A DNA stretch of 43,133 bases. Source: PALSA-1336 sp038203095. GTDB lineage: Bacteria > Patescibacteriota > Doudnabacteria > UBA920. Under the pieces are notes generated by a model that searched no databases, was not told the origin of the DNA, and saw nothing but the letters and a program-made list of their open reading frames with translations. Location: positions 1 through 43,133 of the forward strand of contig JBBREH010000008.1 in the NCBI GenBank assembly GCA_038203095.1, given 5' to 3'. Each line of letters opens with the position of its first letter. Position 1 is the first letter of the stretch. This document shows, one piece after another, positions 1 to 7,763 of this stretch. The position numbers and the translations under genes are program-made.

Positions 1-135
1 TACCACGAATTCCCTAGACGGCAGTTTTGGTCAGTTAAAGAAATTACTAAATGTCCACAACGGATTGAAACAAGAACGCCGATGGAAACTAATACAGGAA
101 ATCTTACGAAAGTAGCCTCACGAATTTACCATTAA
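1..135 (+). CDS. 3' end of an unidentified gene (partial)
   Basis: The frame is open from the window edge for 44 codons and ends in TAA at 133-135. The visible tail is basic and polar (begins YHEFPRRQFW, ends KVASRIYH). I do not recognise the family. The extended -10 box of the next gene starts 11 nt after this stop, which fits a true gene end. A 44-codon open frame can arise by chance, so this is only a probable gene fragment. Confidence 0.4.
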   Translation, partial: YHEFPRRQFWSVKEITKCPQRIETRTPMETNTGNLTKVASRIYH

Positions 136-146
136 ACCCAATTTTA

Positions 147-155
147 TGCTATAGT
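147..155 (+). promoter_or_regulatory. Extended -10 promoter (TGCTATAGT)
   Basis: TGCTATAGT is an extended -10 box (TGn plus TATAGT). The identical nonamer precedes the cold-shock gene at 24680. Transcription should start near 162, ahead of the sigma-like regulator. No convincing -35 box is seen, as expected for extended -10 promoters. Confidence 0.5.
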
Positions 156-244
156 ATTATTATTCAATATAGTTATACGATAGTTATAAGCTTAACTTTT
201 TGAAGTTTCTATTAATTTATACTCCATTTTGCGGATATACTACC

Positions 245-1336
245 ATGGGCATTCTTGATACAATTATACACACAAAACAAGCTGAAAACTTTAACCAATT
301 CAACCCAAGCTTAGTGGTAAGGGAAATTTTGTCAACGTTAAAAGAGCGTGACAGTAAAATTTTAATTAACCGTTACGGGCTTGAAGGCAGTGAAATAAAA
401 ACTTTAGCAGCTATTGGACTTGAGCAAAATTTAACCCGGGAAAGAGTCAGACAGATTGAAAAGGACTTACTAAAAAATTTGAGGAAAACAGGTTTACAAA
501 AGCAGAGTTTTGTTTCTTCCAAAGATTTTTTAATGAATATAATTACCGAGCACGGCCGGATTATTGCTGAAGAAAGCCTTTTATTACACCTCAATATTAA
601 GGATCAGAAGGAACGCAACTCTCTAATTTTTATTTTGCACCTTATTGAGGAGCTTGACCACTTTATTCATGATAACTATAAAAAAAGTTGGGTAGGCGTT
701 TTGTTTAAAGAAGATCTAATCCACAACTTTACAGCTGAGAGCAAGAGAATTATTGATAGTAAGAATGCTCCAATTCCGGCTGAAGAGTTTTTAGAAAATT
801 TTAAGCTGACGGAATATTACGAATCGAATAAAGCTGACCTTACGGACAAAATAATTTTAAATTATCTGGAATTAACCGTTGAAATTGAAAAAAATGTTTT
901 TGGGCATTGGGGCCTTTCATTATGGAAAGAAGTAAGGCCTAAGGACGTAGGCGATAAAGCTTATTTGGTTATGAAGCATCATAAAAAGCCCGAACATTAT
1001 TCCGTAATTACGGAAATGATAAATACATCTAAGTTTGATCAGCGCAAGGCTTACAAAGAAACCGTTCATAACGAACTTATTAAAGATTCGCGGTTTATTT
1101 TAATTGGACGGGGAATTTATGCTCTTTCGGAATGGGGTTTTAAGTCGGGTGTCGTAGCAGATGTAATTGTTGAAATTCTAAAACAATCCGGACAGCCTAT
1201 GCCTAAAGAAAAAATTGTTGAGGAAGTATTAAAGCGTCGCATGGTTAAAAATAATACAATTTTAGTAGGCCTTTCAAATAAAAAGCTTTTTAAAAAACTT
1301 GGTAAAAATTCTTACGCCTTAGTTTCAACTGTCTAA
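245..1336 (+). CDS. Sigma-70 region 4 / HARE-HTH domain regulator
   Basis: A 363-residue protein that probably binds DNA or RNA polymerase. Residues about 38-80 form a sigma-70 region-4 helix-turn-helix, with the RYGL...ERVRQIEKDLLKNL pattern that reads -35 elements. Residues about 236-300 resemble a HARE-HTH domain (as in the RNA polymerase delta subunit), and a second winged-helix-like segment follows at about 301-360. Sigma region 2, needed for -10 recognition, is absent, so this is not a complete sigma factor. I chose ATG at 245; an in-frame TTG at 200 would add 15 mostly hydrophobic residues that look unlike the rest. Neither start has a clear ribosome binding site. Sigma4-HARE proteins occur in CPR genomes, but their role is not established. 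Confidence 0.8.
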   Translation: MGILDTIIHTKQAENFNQFNPSLVVREILSTLKERDSKILINRYGLEGSEIKTLAAIGLEQNLTRERVRQIEKDLLKNLRKTGLQKQSFVSSKDFLMNIITEHGRIIAEESLLLHLNIKDQKERNSLIFILHLIEELDHFIHDNYKKSWVGVLFKEDLIHNFTAESKRIIDSKNAPIPAEEFLENFKLTEYYESNKADLTDKIILNYLELTVEIEKNVFGHWGLSLWKEVRPKDVGDKAYLVMKHHKKPEHYSVITEMINTSKFDQRKAYKETVHNELIKDSRFILIGRGIYALSEWGFKSGVVADVIVEILKQSGQPMPKEKIVEEVLKRRMVKNNTILVGLSNKKLFKKLGKNSYALVSTV

Positions 1337-1362
1337 CTTCTTACTAGAGATTTAAAATAAAA

Positions 1363-2718
1363 ATGGGAATTCTACAAAATTTATTGCCCGATTTTTCTGT
1401 GATTTTTCACTACGCTTTTCTGTTTATAGTTACATACTACGGATGGGTGCTTTTTGTAATTGCCCTCTTTAATATGCTTAAATTCGAGTATATGGAAGAA
1501 ATTCAGGGTCAATTTTTAAAAAGTACAGAGCAGGTATTTTTAAAAATTTTGGTGCCAAAGGAAAATGTTGTTAGTACTTTGGCAGTGGAAAATATTTTTT
1601 CTCAAATGCATGTTTTACACAGTTCACTAACCTGGGAAGAAATGTATATGCAAGGCAAATTCCAGCTTTGGTACTCATTGGAAATTGTGAGCTTGGGTGG
1701 GAAAGTGTCATTCATCGTGAGAACTCCTAAAAAAACTCAACATTTAGTTGAGTCGGCTTTTTATTCTCAGTACCCAACCGCTGAAATACACGAAATTTCC
1801 GACTATATGGAAAATTTTCATTACGATGCTTACAAGCCGGACAATGAGTATGATTTTTTTGGCACAGAGTGGAAGATGAAACAGGATAGCGTTATTCCAA
1901 TGAAAACCTATACAGATTTTGAGCACCCATCTTCGGAGGAAAAAATTATTGACCCACTTACTAACGTTATAGAAACTATGGAGCGTGTTAAACCACACGA
2001 ATTTATGAGTTTACAAATATTGATTCAGCCTATTCAAAATAATGAGTGGCAGGGAAGAGCGGAAAGAAAGATTAAGGAACTTACCGGGGAGGAATTACCT
2101 CATAAGGCCAGTATTGCCCATATCCTGCTTATGCCTTTTGAGTGGTTTGCAAAATTCAGTTATAACGAAATGTTTTTTGGACACCATGAGCATGCCGACC
2201 CTAATGCCAACAAGCCCAGGAACAACTGGCTAAATATGAGCGAAGGGGAAAAGCAAAAGGTTACTCTAATTGAGGCTAAACTTAATAAAGCCTGTTATAA
2301 TACTAAAATCAGGTTGTTGTATCTAGCGCCCACTTCATCTTTTGATAAATCCAGAGCGTTCGAGCTTATAGGTGCGTTGCGGCAGTTTAGTCCGGGCGGC
2401 GGAGCCGGAGCTCAAAACACTCTTGCTCCGGATTTACGGATTTGGACAAAGCTTGATCATTATTTTTCTAAAGCACTGGAAGCTCCAATGATTCGGTGGA
2501 AGACAAATTATAGGAAATATTGGTTTATGCGGGGTTACAAGGCTCGTAGCATGTATGTTGGTTCCCCAAAATTTTTATTTAGTACGGAAGAAATTGCAAC
2601 TCTTTTTCATTTTCCGATTACACCCGAAGGAAAAATTACACCTGCTTCGGTTGACACAGTTGCCAGCAAGACTTCCCGTCCTCCCGCGGATTTGCCGGTG
2701 GTGGAAGATGTGCCTTAA
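1363..2718 (+). CDS. Membrane-anchored partner of the TraG-like ATPase (unknown function)
   Basis: A 451-residue protein with an N-terminal hydrophobic segment (about residues 10-40, likely one or two membrane passes) and a large soluble remainder. It has no motif I can assign. Similar proteins are commonly found directly upstream of VirD4/TraG-like ATPases in Patescibacteria, as here, where the ATPase starts 104 nt downstream. A membrane adaptor for that ATPase is the natural inference. The segment around residue 345 is Gly/Ala-rich (SPGGGAGAQN) and the C terminus is Pro-rich and probably disordered. The start is the first ATG after the previous stop. Confidence 0.7.
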   Translation: MGILQNLLPDFSVIFHYAFLFIVTYYGWVLFVIALFNMLKFEYMEEIQGQFLKSTEQVFLKILVPKENVVSTLAVENIFSQMHVLHSSLTWEEMYMQGKFQLWYSLEIVSLGGKVSFIVRTPKKTQHLVESAFYSQYPTAEIHEISDYMENFHYDAYKPDNEYDFFGTEWKMKQDSVIPMKTYTDFEHPSSEEKIIDPLTNVIETMERVKPHEFMSLQILIQPIQNNEWQGRAERKIKELTGEELPHKASIAHILLMPFEWFAKFSYNEMFFGHHEHADPNANKPRNNWLNMSEGEKQKVTLIEAKLNKACYNTKIRLLYLAPTSSFDKSRAFELIGALRQFSPGGGAGAQNTLAPDLRIWTKLDHYFSKALEAPMIRWKTNYRKYWFMRGYKARSMYVGSPKFLFSTEEIATLFHFPITPEGKITPASVDTVASKTSRPPADLPVVEDVP

Positions 2719-2822
2719 ACTAGCTTTACTAACTACCAATCCTTACTAATATTAAAGCTTCGAGCCTGAATTAGTGTATTAGGAATCAATTCGCAGTTAG
2801 TAAAGACAGAAATAAGAACTAT

Positions 2823-4802
2823 ATGCCTAACCAAGATTTAATAACCACTTTTGCCAAAACAAATTTCCGCAACAAGCAGGTGCCTTTTGGCATTAAAACC
2901 GATGATCGTCGCCGGCATATGTATATTATTGGAAAGACCGGTATGGGCAAAACCACATTAATGGAAAATATGGTTGTTCAAGATATTAGAAATGGTCACG
3001 GAGTTGCTTTTTTGGATCCTCACGGCGACAGCGTGCAGAAAATTTTGGATTGCATTCCAAGTCATCGTGTAAATGACGTAATTTATTTTAACCCGGCCGA
3101 TTTAGACCATCCGTTGGCGTTTAATATTTTGGAGTCGGTTGACGCAAGATACAAGCATTTGGTAGCTTCGGGCCTAATGGGCGTGTTTACTAAAATTTGG
3201 GCTAATCTGTGGTCGGCTAGGATGGAATATATTTTAAACAATACAATTTTGGCTTTGCTTGACAGTCCGGGCAACACCCTTTTGGGCATTACCCGAATGT
3301 ACGTGGATAAAAAATATCGCAAAAAAATTGTTGATAATGTTAAAGACCCCATGGTCAGAGCCTTTTGGGTAGATGAGTTTGCTAACTATAATGAAAAATA
3401 TCGAACGGAAGCCATTGCGCCGATTCAAAATAAAGTCGGGCAGTTTTTGAGTTCAGGCATTATCCGCAATATTGTCGGTCAACCTAAAAGCACGATTGAC
3501 TTACGCGAGGTTATGGATCAAAACAAAATTTTGATTATGGATTTGTCCAAAGGCAAGATGGGTGAAGACAACAGCGCTCTTTTAGGTGCCATGCTGGTTA
3601 CCAAGCTTCAGTTGGCGGCTATGTCCAGAACCGATATTCCGGAGCCCGAAAGGAAAGATTTTTATTTGTACGTTGACGAGTTCCAAAATTTTGCTACCGA
3701 CAGTTTCGCTACTATTTTAAGCGAAGCTAGAAAATATCGGCTTAATTTGATTGTCGGGCATCAGTACATTGGCCAGCTCGTTCAGGAGCGAAATACTAAA
3801 GTTAGGGACGCGATTTTTGGCAACGTGGGCACTTTAGTGGTCTTTCGAGTTGGCGCTGAGGATGCCGAGTTTTTGGTTAAGGAGTTCGAACCTGTTTTTA
3901 CTGAAGTGGATATTGTAAACTTGCCTAAGTATCAAATTCTCTTAAAATTAATGATAAACGGAGTTGCCAGTGATCCGTTTTCCGCTACAACACTAGCACC
4001 TAATCCGGAGTTTCAAACCGGCAACATGGACAAAGTTTTAAAAGTCTCTAGAGAACGCTACGCAAATCCGGTAGCCGATGTAGAAGAAAAAATCTCTCGT
4101 TGGATGGGCGCTGAATACCATCAGGACGCGGCTATTGTGATTGGCGCAGAAGACAAACAAGAGAGAGTGGCTCTTAACAATGAAATTGCAGACGTTAAAA
4201 TTGCTAACAGTACAATCGAAAATCAAATTAAGCCACTTACAGCCAGCCAAAATTTTGTAGCCGAAATTCCCAATAAGGTTATTGTGTCAGTTCCAAATTC
4301 CACACTTGGTTTCTTTGAACAGTCTAAGCAGGAAAGCGCAAGTCAGATTAATGCTAAAAAAAATTTGGCTCAGCAGCCCTTAAGCCATTTACATCTTCAG
4401 AAAATTTCTAATGATAGGCATCATTCCAGTTTCCAACCACACAGTCAAAGACCTCCTTTGCAAAAACATCGTCCGGTATCTCAACCACATTTTGAAAAGC
4501 CCATATTATATAGTGATCAAAAAAATCGTTCTTTGGGCCAACACGGTTTAGGTAATGATCAGCATCAGAAACATAATGACAACAAAGCGCATTATCAGCA
4601 ACATAAAAAAATTAATCCGATTTGGGATAAGATTGCCAGTATTCAAGCAGAAAAAATTCAAACTTTAAATAACAAAACCTCCGAGGTTATTGGGCGAATT
4701 TTAAGTTCCCCAATGCCGCCAGCCGTGCCATTGCCAAACAATTTTACAACCCAAAAACAAGATCGCAAAGTAATTTTGCCCGGCGAGTCTTTTTCGCTTT
4801 AG
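2823..4802 (+). CDS. VirD4/TraG-like (HerA-FtsK superfamily) DNA-translocase ATPase
   Basis: A 659-residue ATPase of the type IV secretion coupling-protein family. Walker A is GKTGMGKTT at residues 37-45; Walker B is YLYVDEF at 281-287, followed by the usual EARKYRLNLIVGHQY segment (301-315). No membrane segment is visible, unlike classical VirD4, so the preceding membrane protein may supply the anchor. Residues from about 450 onward are low-complexity and rich in His, Gln, Lys and Pro, likely disordered. No relaxase, VirB4 or other conjugation gene is present in the window, so a role in DNA uptake or export is an inference. Confidence 0.85.
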   Translation: MPNQDLITTFAKTNFRNKQVPFGIKTDDRRRHMYIIGKTGMGKTTLMENMVVQDIRNGHGVAFLDPHGDSVQKILDCIPSHRVNDVIYFNPADLDHPLAFNILESVDARYKHLVASGLMGVFTKIWANLWSARMEYILNNTILALLDSPGNTLLGITRMYVDKKYRKKIVDNVKDPMVRAFWVDEFANYNEKYRTEAIAPIQNKVGQFLSSGIIRNIVGQPKSTIDLREVMDQNKILIMDLSKGKMGEDNSALLGAMLVTKLQLAAMSRTDIPEPERKDFYLYVDEFQNFATDSFATILSEARKYRLNLIVGHQYIGQLVQERNTKVRDAIFGNVGTLVVFRVGAEDAEFLVKEFEPVFTEVDIVNLPKYQILLKLMINGVASDPFSATTLAPNPEFQTGNMDKVLKVSRERYANPVADVEEKISRWMGAEYHQDAAIVIGAEDKQERVALNNEIADVKIANSTIENQIKPLTASQNFVAEIPNKVIVSVPNSTLGFFEQSKQESASQINAKKNLAQQPLSHLHLQKISNDRHHSSFQPHSQRPPLQKHRPVSQPHFEKPILYSDQKNRSLGQHGLGNDQHQKHNDNKAHYQQHKKINPIWDKIASIQAEKIQTLNNKTSEVIGRILSSPMPPAVPLPNNFTTQKQDRKVILPGESFSL

Positions 4803-5043
4803 TTTTTAACGCCGAAATCCAATAAATCAAGACCAGAGCCTTGGGTTATCGTTTAATAGCCTGTTTAGGGCAACGCGCAATTCAGTTTGAGTAAGCAGGC
4901 GCAAGACGTTGTTTCTAGCTCAAAATTCTGGTAGGGGCGGATCTCATCGGCCCGATTTAGAGGGAAGATAAGATCTTCCCAACGCTTGCATACTAAAACC
5001 AAATTGGTTTTCGGATTTTGGGGTTAAAATTCGTCATATCCCC
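4803..5043. other. Intergenic region with hairpins, no gene seen
   Basis: About 240 nt between the TraG-like gene and the thioredoxin terminator. Apart from the repeat at 4931-4980, it holds a small hairpin (AAAACC/GGTTTT near 4996-5012) and a looped inverted repeat (TTTTGGGG/CCCCAAAA, about 5015-5047). I see no credible coding sequence on either strand. Confidence 0.5.
4931..4980. repeat. Double-hairpin GTAG element, copy 1
   Basis: Begins GTAGGGGCGGATCTCATCGG and ends in the hairpin GGGAAGATAAGATCTTCCC. The reverse complement aligns with the element at 31398-31460, and the same strand aligns with the in-frame copy inside lepA (19900-19964). The terminal CTAC is missing here, so this copy looks decayed. 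Confidence 0.7.
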
Positions 5044-5073
5044 AAAAACCCAAGGCCGAAGCCTTAGGTTTTT
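5044..5073 (-). terminator. Rho-independent terminator of thioredoxin
   Basis: On the minus strand: AAAAACCTAAGGC, a CTTCGG-type tight loop, then GCCTTGGGTTTTT. The stem and T-run sit just after the thioredoxin stop codon. The flanking A and T runs could let it act on both strands. Confidence 0.75.
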
Positions 5074-5094
5074 ATTTGACAGCGTATCTCTAAC

Positions 5095-5412
5095 CTATAT
5101 ATGTTTTTTTATTTCGGCTTCCAAAGTGGCTTTTGGCGCGGCGCCTATAAGTTCGCCTACCAATTTGCCGCCTTTAAAGAATTTTAGGGTTGGAATGCTC
5201 ATTACGCCGTATTTCATGGCAAGAGCATTGTTTTCATCTACATTAACTTTTCCTACTTTAAGTTTGCTAGCATAATCTTTAGCAATTTCATCAACAATTG
5301 GGGCTAAAACCTTGCAAGGGCCACACCAGACTGCCCAAAAATCAACCATTACCGGCAAATCCGCTTGTAAAACTTCTTTATCAAAAGTACTTTCTGTTAA
5401 TATTATTTCCAT
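5095..5412 (-). CDS. trxA: Thioredoxin
   Basis: A 105-residue single-domain thioredoxin, the usual length. The redox motif WCGPC has cysteines at residues 30 and 33, and the cis-proline loop is SIPTLKFFKGG (Pro74). It reduces disulfides of cytoplasmic proteins. There is no signal peptide, so it is cytoplasmic. It is a single-gene unit transcribed toward the TraG-like gene; a TATAAT box lies on the minus strand at 5445-5450, divergent from the carboxypeptidase promoter. Confidence 0.95.
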   Translation of the reverse strand: MEIILTESTFDKEVLQADLPVMVDFWAVWCGPCKVLAPIVDEIAKDYASKLKVGKVNVDENNALAMKYGVMSIPTLKFFKGGKLVGELIGAAPKATLEAEIKKHI

Positions 5413-5499
5413 ATTTTTGTATTTAATTCTAAATTGACTGCTTAATTATATTATCCACAAGCAATTGGTTTGTCAACCCGTAAATATTCCGCATATATC

Positions 5500-5508
5500 T
5501 GATATAAT
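5500..5508 (+). promoter_or_regulatory. Extended -10 promoter (TGATATAAT) of the carboxypeptidase
   Basis: A perfect extended -10 box. Only 6 nt separate it from the ATG of a 10-codon open frame at 5515, so the transcript probably begins at or within a base or two of that ATG. It lies back to back with a minus-strand TATAAT for thioredoxin. Confidence 0.65.
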
Positions 5509-5514
5509 TATAGA

Positions 5515-5547
5515 ATGAAATTAAAATCCAAACGCGTTGCATTTTAA
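5515..5547 (+). CDS. Possible leaderless 10-residue leader peptide
   Basis: Encodes MKLKSKRVAF and stops with TAA at 5545-5547, directly abutting the ATG of the carboxypeptidase (TAAATG). Both frames are the same, so a ribosome finishing here could restart at once. It may be a coupling ORF, or the original start of the carboxypeptidase (a basic n-region) cut off by a new stop. The evidence is position only. Confidence 0.35.
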   Translation: MKLKSKRVAF

Positions 5548-6510
5548 ATGATTAAAACAAAACTTTTAAAAATTTTGCCGTTTTGGCTTTTAGGTTTGGT
5601 ACTGGTTTTTGTCGGTCAGATTGGGGCTGTCTTATTGCCATTGCCACTTAACTCTTTGCTGGCGCAAGGCCCGGTTTTAAATCAGCCTCAAGTTTTAGGT
5701 GTTACAACTTCGCGAATTAGAGGCGGTGAAGTTGATTTTGCTAATAAAATTTCAAAAATCAGTGAGCCAAACACCTCTGGCATTTCCGCAAAAAGTTTTA
5801 TAATTTTTGACATGCTTAACGGTGATGTGTTGACTGAAAAAAGTAGCCATCAAAGGTTAGGCATTGCCAGTTTAACAAAGCTAATGACCGGATTGGTTGC
5901 GTATAAGCAGGCAGATTTAAACAAGCCGTTTTTGATTGAAAATAAAGACACTTTCAGTGTAAATCCTGTTGTTGGTTTGGTCCCCGGTGATGAAGTTAAG
6001 GCTCTTGATGTTTTTAACGCAATGCTTGTCGGCTCAAGCAATGACGCCGCGTTGGGGATATCCCGCTATGTGTCTCAGGAAACAGGCCGGAATTTTATTG
6101 AGCTGATGAATGAAGAAGCAAAAAATTTGGGAATGGAAGAAAGTCATTTTTCTAATCCGCGCGGGTTTGACAGTGACTATAATTATTCCACCGCAGCAGA
6201 TTTAAAAATTTTAATTAGCGCAGCCGAACAACTCGCGGTGTTTAGAAATTTGGGCAGACGCGAAACTTATCGCTTTACCGGCAAACTGGGCAAAATTTAC
6301 CTCGCCCCGGCTACTAACAAACTCTTAGAAAGCCACCCGGATATTGAAGCCATTAAAACCGGCTTTACAGAAAATTCAGGCGGAGCCATGGCCACCAAAA
6401 TTAAAGTTGATGACAGAGAAGTTGTGATTATTATTTTGGGCAGTCAGGACAGAGAAGCAGATACTTTAAAACTGAAAGATGAAGTTTTAAAAAATTTTAA
6501 AGTGAAGTAA
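5548..6510 (+). CDS. dacA: D-alanyl-D-alanine carboxypeptidase (peptidase S11, PBP5-like)
   Basis: A 320-residue serine peptidase that trims the terminal D-Ala from peptidoglycan stem peptides outside the membrane. The three penicillin-binding motifs are present: SLTK (Ser108-Lys111), SSN (163-165) and KTG (270-272). The N terminus (about residues 8-40) is a long hydrophobic signal or anchor ending near SLLAQ. The C-terminal amphipathic domain of E. coli PBP5 is absent, so the protein is held by its N-terminal anchor or released. It leads the cell-wall block containing mraY, murD, ftsW and murJ. The gene symbol is by family. Confidence 0.9.
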   Translation: MIKTKLLKILPFWLLGLVLVFVGQIGAVLLPLPLNSLLAQGPVLNQPQVLGVTTSRIRGGEVDFANKISKISEPNTSGISAKSFIIFDMLNGDVLTEKSSHQRLGIASLTKLMTGLVAYKQADLNKPFLIENKDTFSVNPVVGLVPGDEVKALDVFNAMLVGSSNDAALGISRYVSQETGRNFIELMNEEAKNLGMEESHFSNPRGFDSDYNYSTAADLKILISAAEQLAVFRNLGRRETYRFTGKLGKIYLAPATNKLLESHPDIEAIKTGFTENSGGAMATKIKVDDREVVIIILGSQDREADTLKLKDEVLKNFKVK

Positions 6511-6514
6511 AATA

Positions 6515-6567
6515 TTGCGTAAGTGTAGTTAGTCGATGAATCATTTAGATTTAATACGATTACGCAA
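6515..6567. repeat. Degenerate inverted-repeat element
   Basis: TTGCGTAA at 6515-6522 is the exact inverse of TTACGCAA at 6560-6567. The interior GTGTAGTTAG matches the start of the element at 34283. It fills most of the gap between dacA and mraY. Confidence 0.45.
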
Positions 6568-6601
6568 CCAGTTTTAAACATTTCGATCCTGAGGCAAAAT
6601 A

Positions 6602-6610
6602 TGGTATAAT
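6602..6610 (+). promoter_or_regulatory. Extended -10 promoter (TGGTATAAT) of mraY
   Basis: TGGTATAAT ends 8 nt before the mraY ATG at 6619. The predicted transcription start is therefore 0-2 nt ahead of the start codon, implying a leaderless or nearly leaderless mRNA. No Shine-Dalgarno sequence could fit. Confidence 0.6.
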
Positions 6611-6618
6611 CCAGTTAT

Positions 6619-7656
6619 ATGCAATCAGTTGCTCTAACTAAAATTTTTTTGCTGACATCAATTAGTTTTATTTTTGCATTAAGTGCAACGCCGTTTTTAA
6701 CAGCTTTTTTATACAAAAATAAGCTCGGCAAGCAAATCCGCAATGACGGAAGCACACCACTTTTTTCAGAAATGCACAAATCCAAGGCCGGAACGCCAAC
6801 TATGGGCGGGGTATTGGTTTGGGGCACCCTTTTATTCTTGATTTGTCTATTTTGGTTCTTAGATAGAGTTTTGAATATTAAAGACGCTCACAATCTAAAT
6901 TTTCTAACCCGAAAAGAGACCCTGCTGCCATTGGGAGCGTTTATTGGCGCTTCTGTGGTGGGTTTAGCTGACGATTGGCTAGATGTCAGACACAGGGGCC
7001 ACAAAGGTAGAGGGATGCGTTTTCGCTTTAAGGTTGTTCTTTATTCCTTAGTAGCATCGGTTGGAGCGTGGTGGTTTTATTTTAAGCTGGGTTTTGATTA
7101 TGTCTATATTCCGTTTTACGGTAATTTAAATTTAGGCTGGGTATTTATCCCTTTTTTTATATTATCGGTTGTGGGTATAAGTTCGGCAGTCAACCTAACC
7201 GACGGTTTGGACGGTTTGGCGGGTGGAATTTTAATGGTTTCATTTTCAACCTTGGGGTTAATTGCTTTTCTACAAGGCAAACAGGATTTGGCTGCTTTTA
7301 TTGGTGTAATTTGCGGTAGCTTGCTTGCTTTCTTATGGTTTAATGTGCATCCCGCGCGTTTTTTTATGGGAGATACTGGATCTATGGGTATGGGGGTTTT
7401 GCTGGCAATCGTGGCCTTTTTAACCAATACTGTGATTTTACTAAGTTTAATTGGTTTTGTTTTTATGGCTGAAGCCGCCAGTTTTTTTGCCCAACTTTTT
7501 TGGAAAAAAGTCTTTAAAAAAAAATTAATCCTTTCCGCGCCGATTCACCATCACTTTCAGGCAATAGGTTGGCCCGAGGCTAAAGTTACAATGAGATTTT
7601 GGATAATCTCTGCCGTGACAAGCATCATTGGAGTGATAGTTTATTTTATAGGATAA
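6619..7656 (+). CDS. mraY: Phospho-N-acetylmuramoyl-pentapeptide transferase (MraY)
   Basis: A 345-residue polytopic membrane enzyme that transfers phospho-MurNAc-pentapeptide to undecaprenyl phosphate, making lipid I. Signature segments are present: the Asp pair in GLADDWLD (118-119), NLTDGLDGLAGG (192-203), FMGDTGSMGMG (249-259) and the histidine cluster APIHHHFQ near residue 317. Length and the roughly ten hydrophobic segments fit the family. The start is set by the extended -10 box 8 nt upstream. It lies in a cell-wall cluster, with an amidohydrolase gene separating it from murD. Confidence 0.97.
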   Translation: MQSVALTKIFLLTSISFIFALSATPFLTAFLYKNKLGKQIRNDGSTPLFSEMHKSKAGTPTMGGVLVWGTLLFLICLFWFLDRVLNIKDAHNLNFLTRKETLLPLGAFIGASVVGLADDWLDVRHRGHKGRGMRFRFKVVLYSLVASVGAWWFYFKLGFDYVYIPFYGNLNLGWVFIPFFILSVVGISSAVNLTDGLDGLAGGILMVSFSTLGLIAFLQGKQDLAAFIGVICGSLLAFLWFNVHPARFFMGDTGSMGMGVLLAIVAFLTNTVILLSLIGFVFMAEAASFFAQLFWKKVFKKKLILSAPIHHHFQAIGWPEAKVTMRFWIISAVTSIIGVIVYFIG

Positions 7657-7660
7657 AGAA

Positions 7661-7755
7661 CTTTACGGAATACGGAATGGATACGGATATACGGAGGGCA
7701 CACTAGGGCATCAAAAGTTCCATATACCCGTATGCTCCCTCCGTATTCCGCAAAG
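7661..7755. repeat. Nested inverted-repeat element between mraY and the amidohydrolase
   Basis: The outer arms at 7661-7676 and 7740-7755 match at 15 of 16 positions (CTTTACGGAATACGGA against the inverse of TCCGTATTCCGCAAAG). An inner pair (TACGGAGGG / CTCCCTCCGTA) makes a second stem. It fills nearly the whole 107-nt gap. Confidence 0.7.
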
Positions 7756-7763
7756 AAACAAAT

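Noticed and set aside
200..244. TTG at 200 as the start of the sigma-like regulator
   Set aside because: It would add a hydrophobic 15-residue stretch with no role in a DNA-binding protein, and ATG 245 is available; transcript data could reverse this choice.
4931..4980. Rho-independent terminator of the TraG-like gene
   Set aside because: No T-run follows the hairpin, and the sequence matches the double-hairpin repeat family, so it is listed as a repeat.
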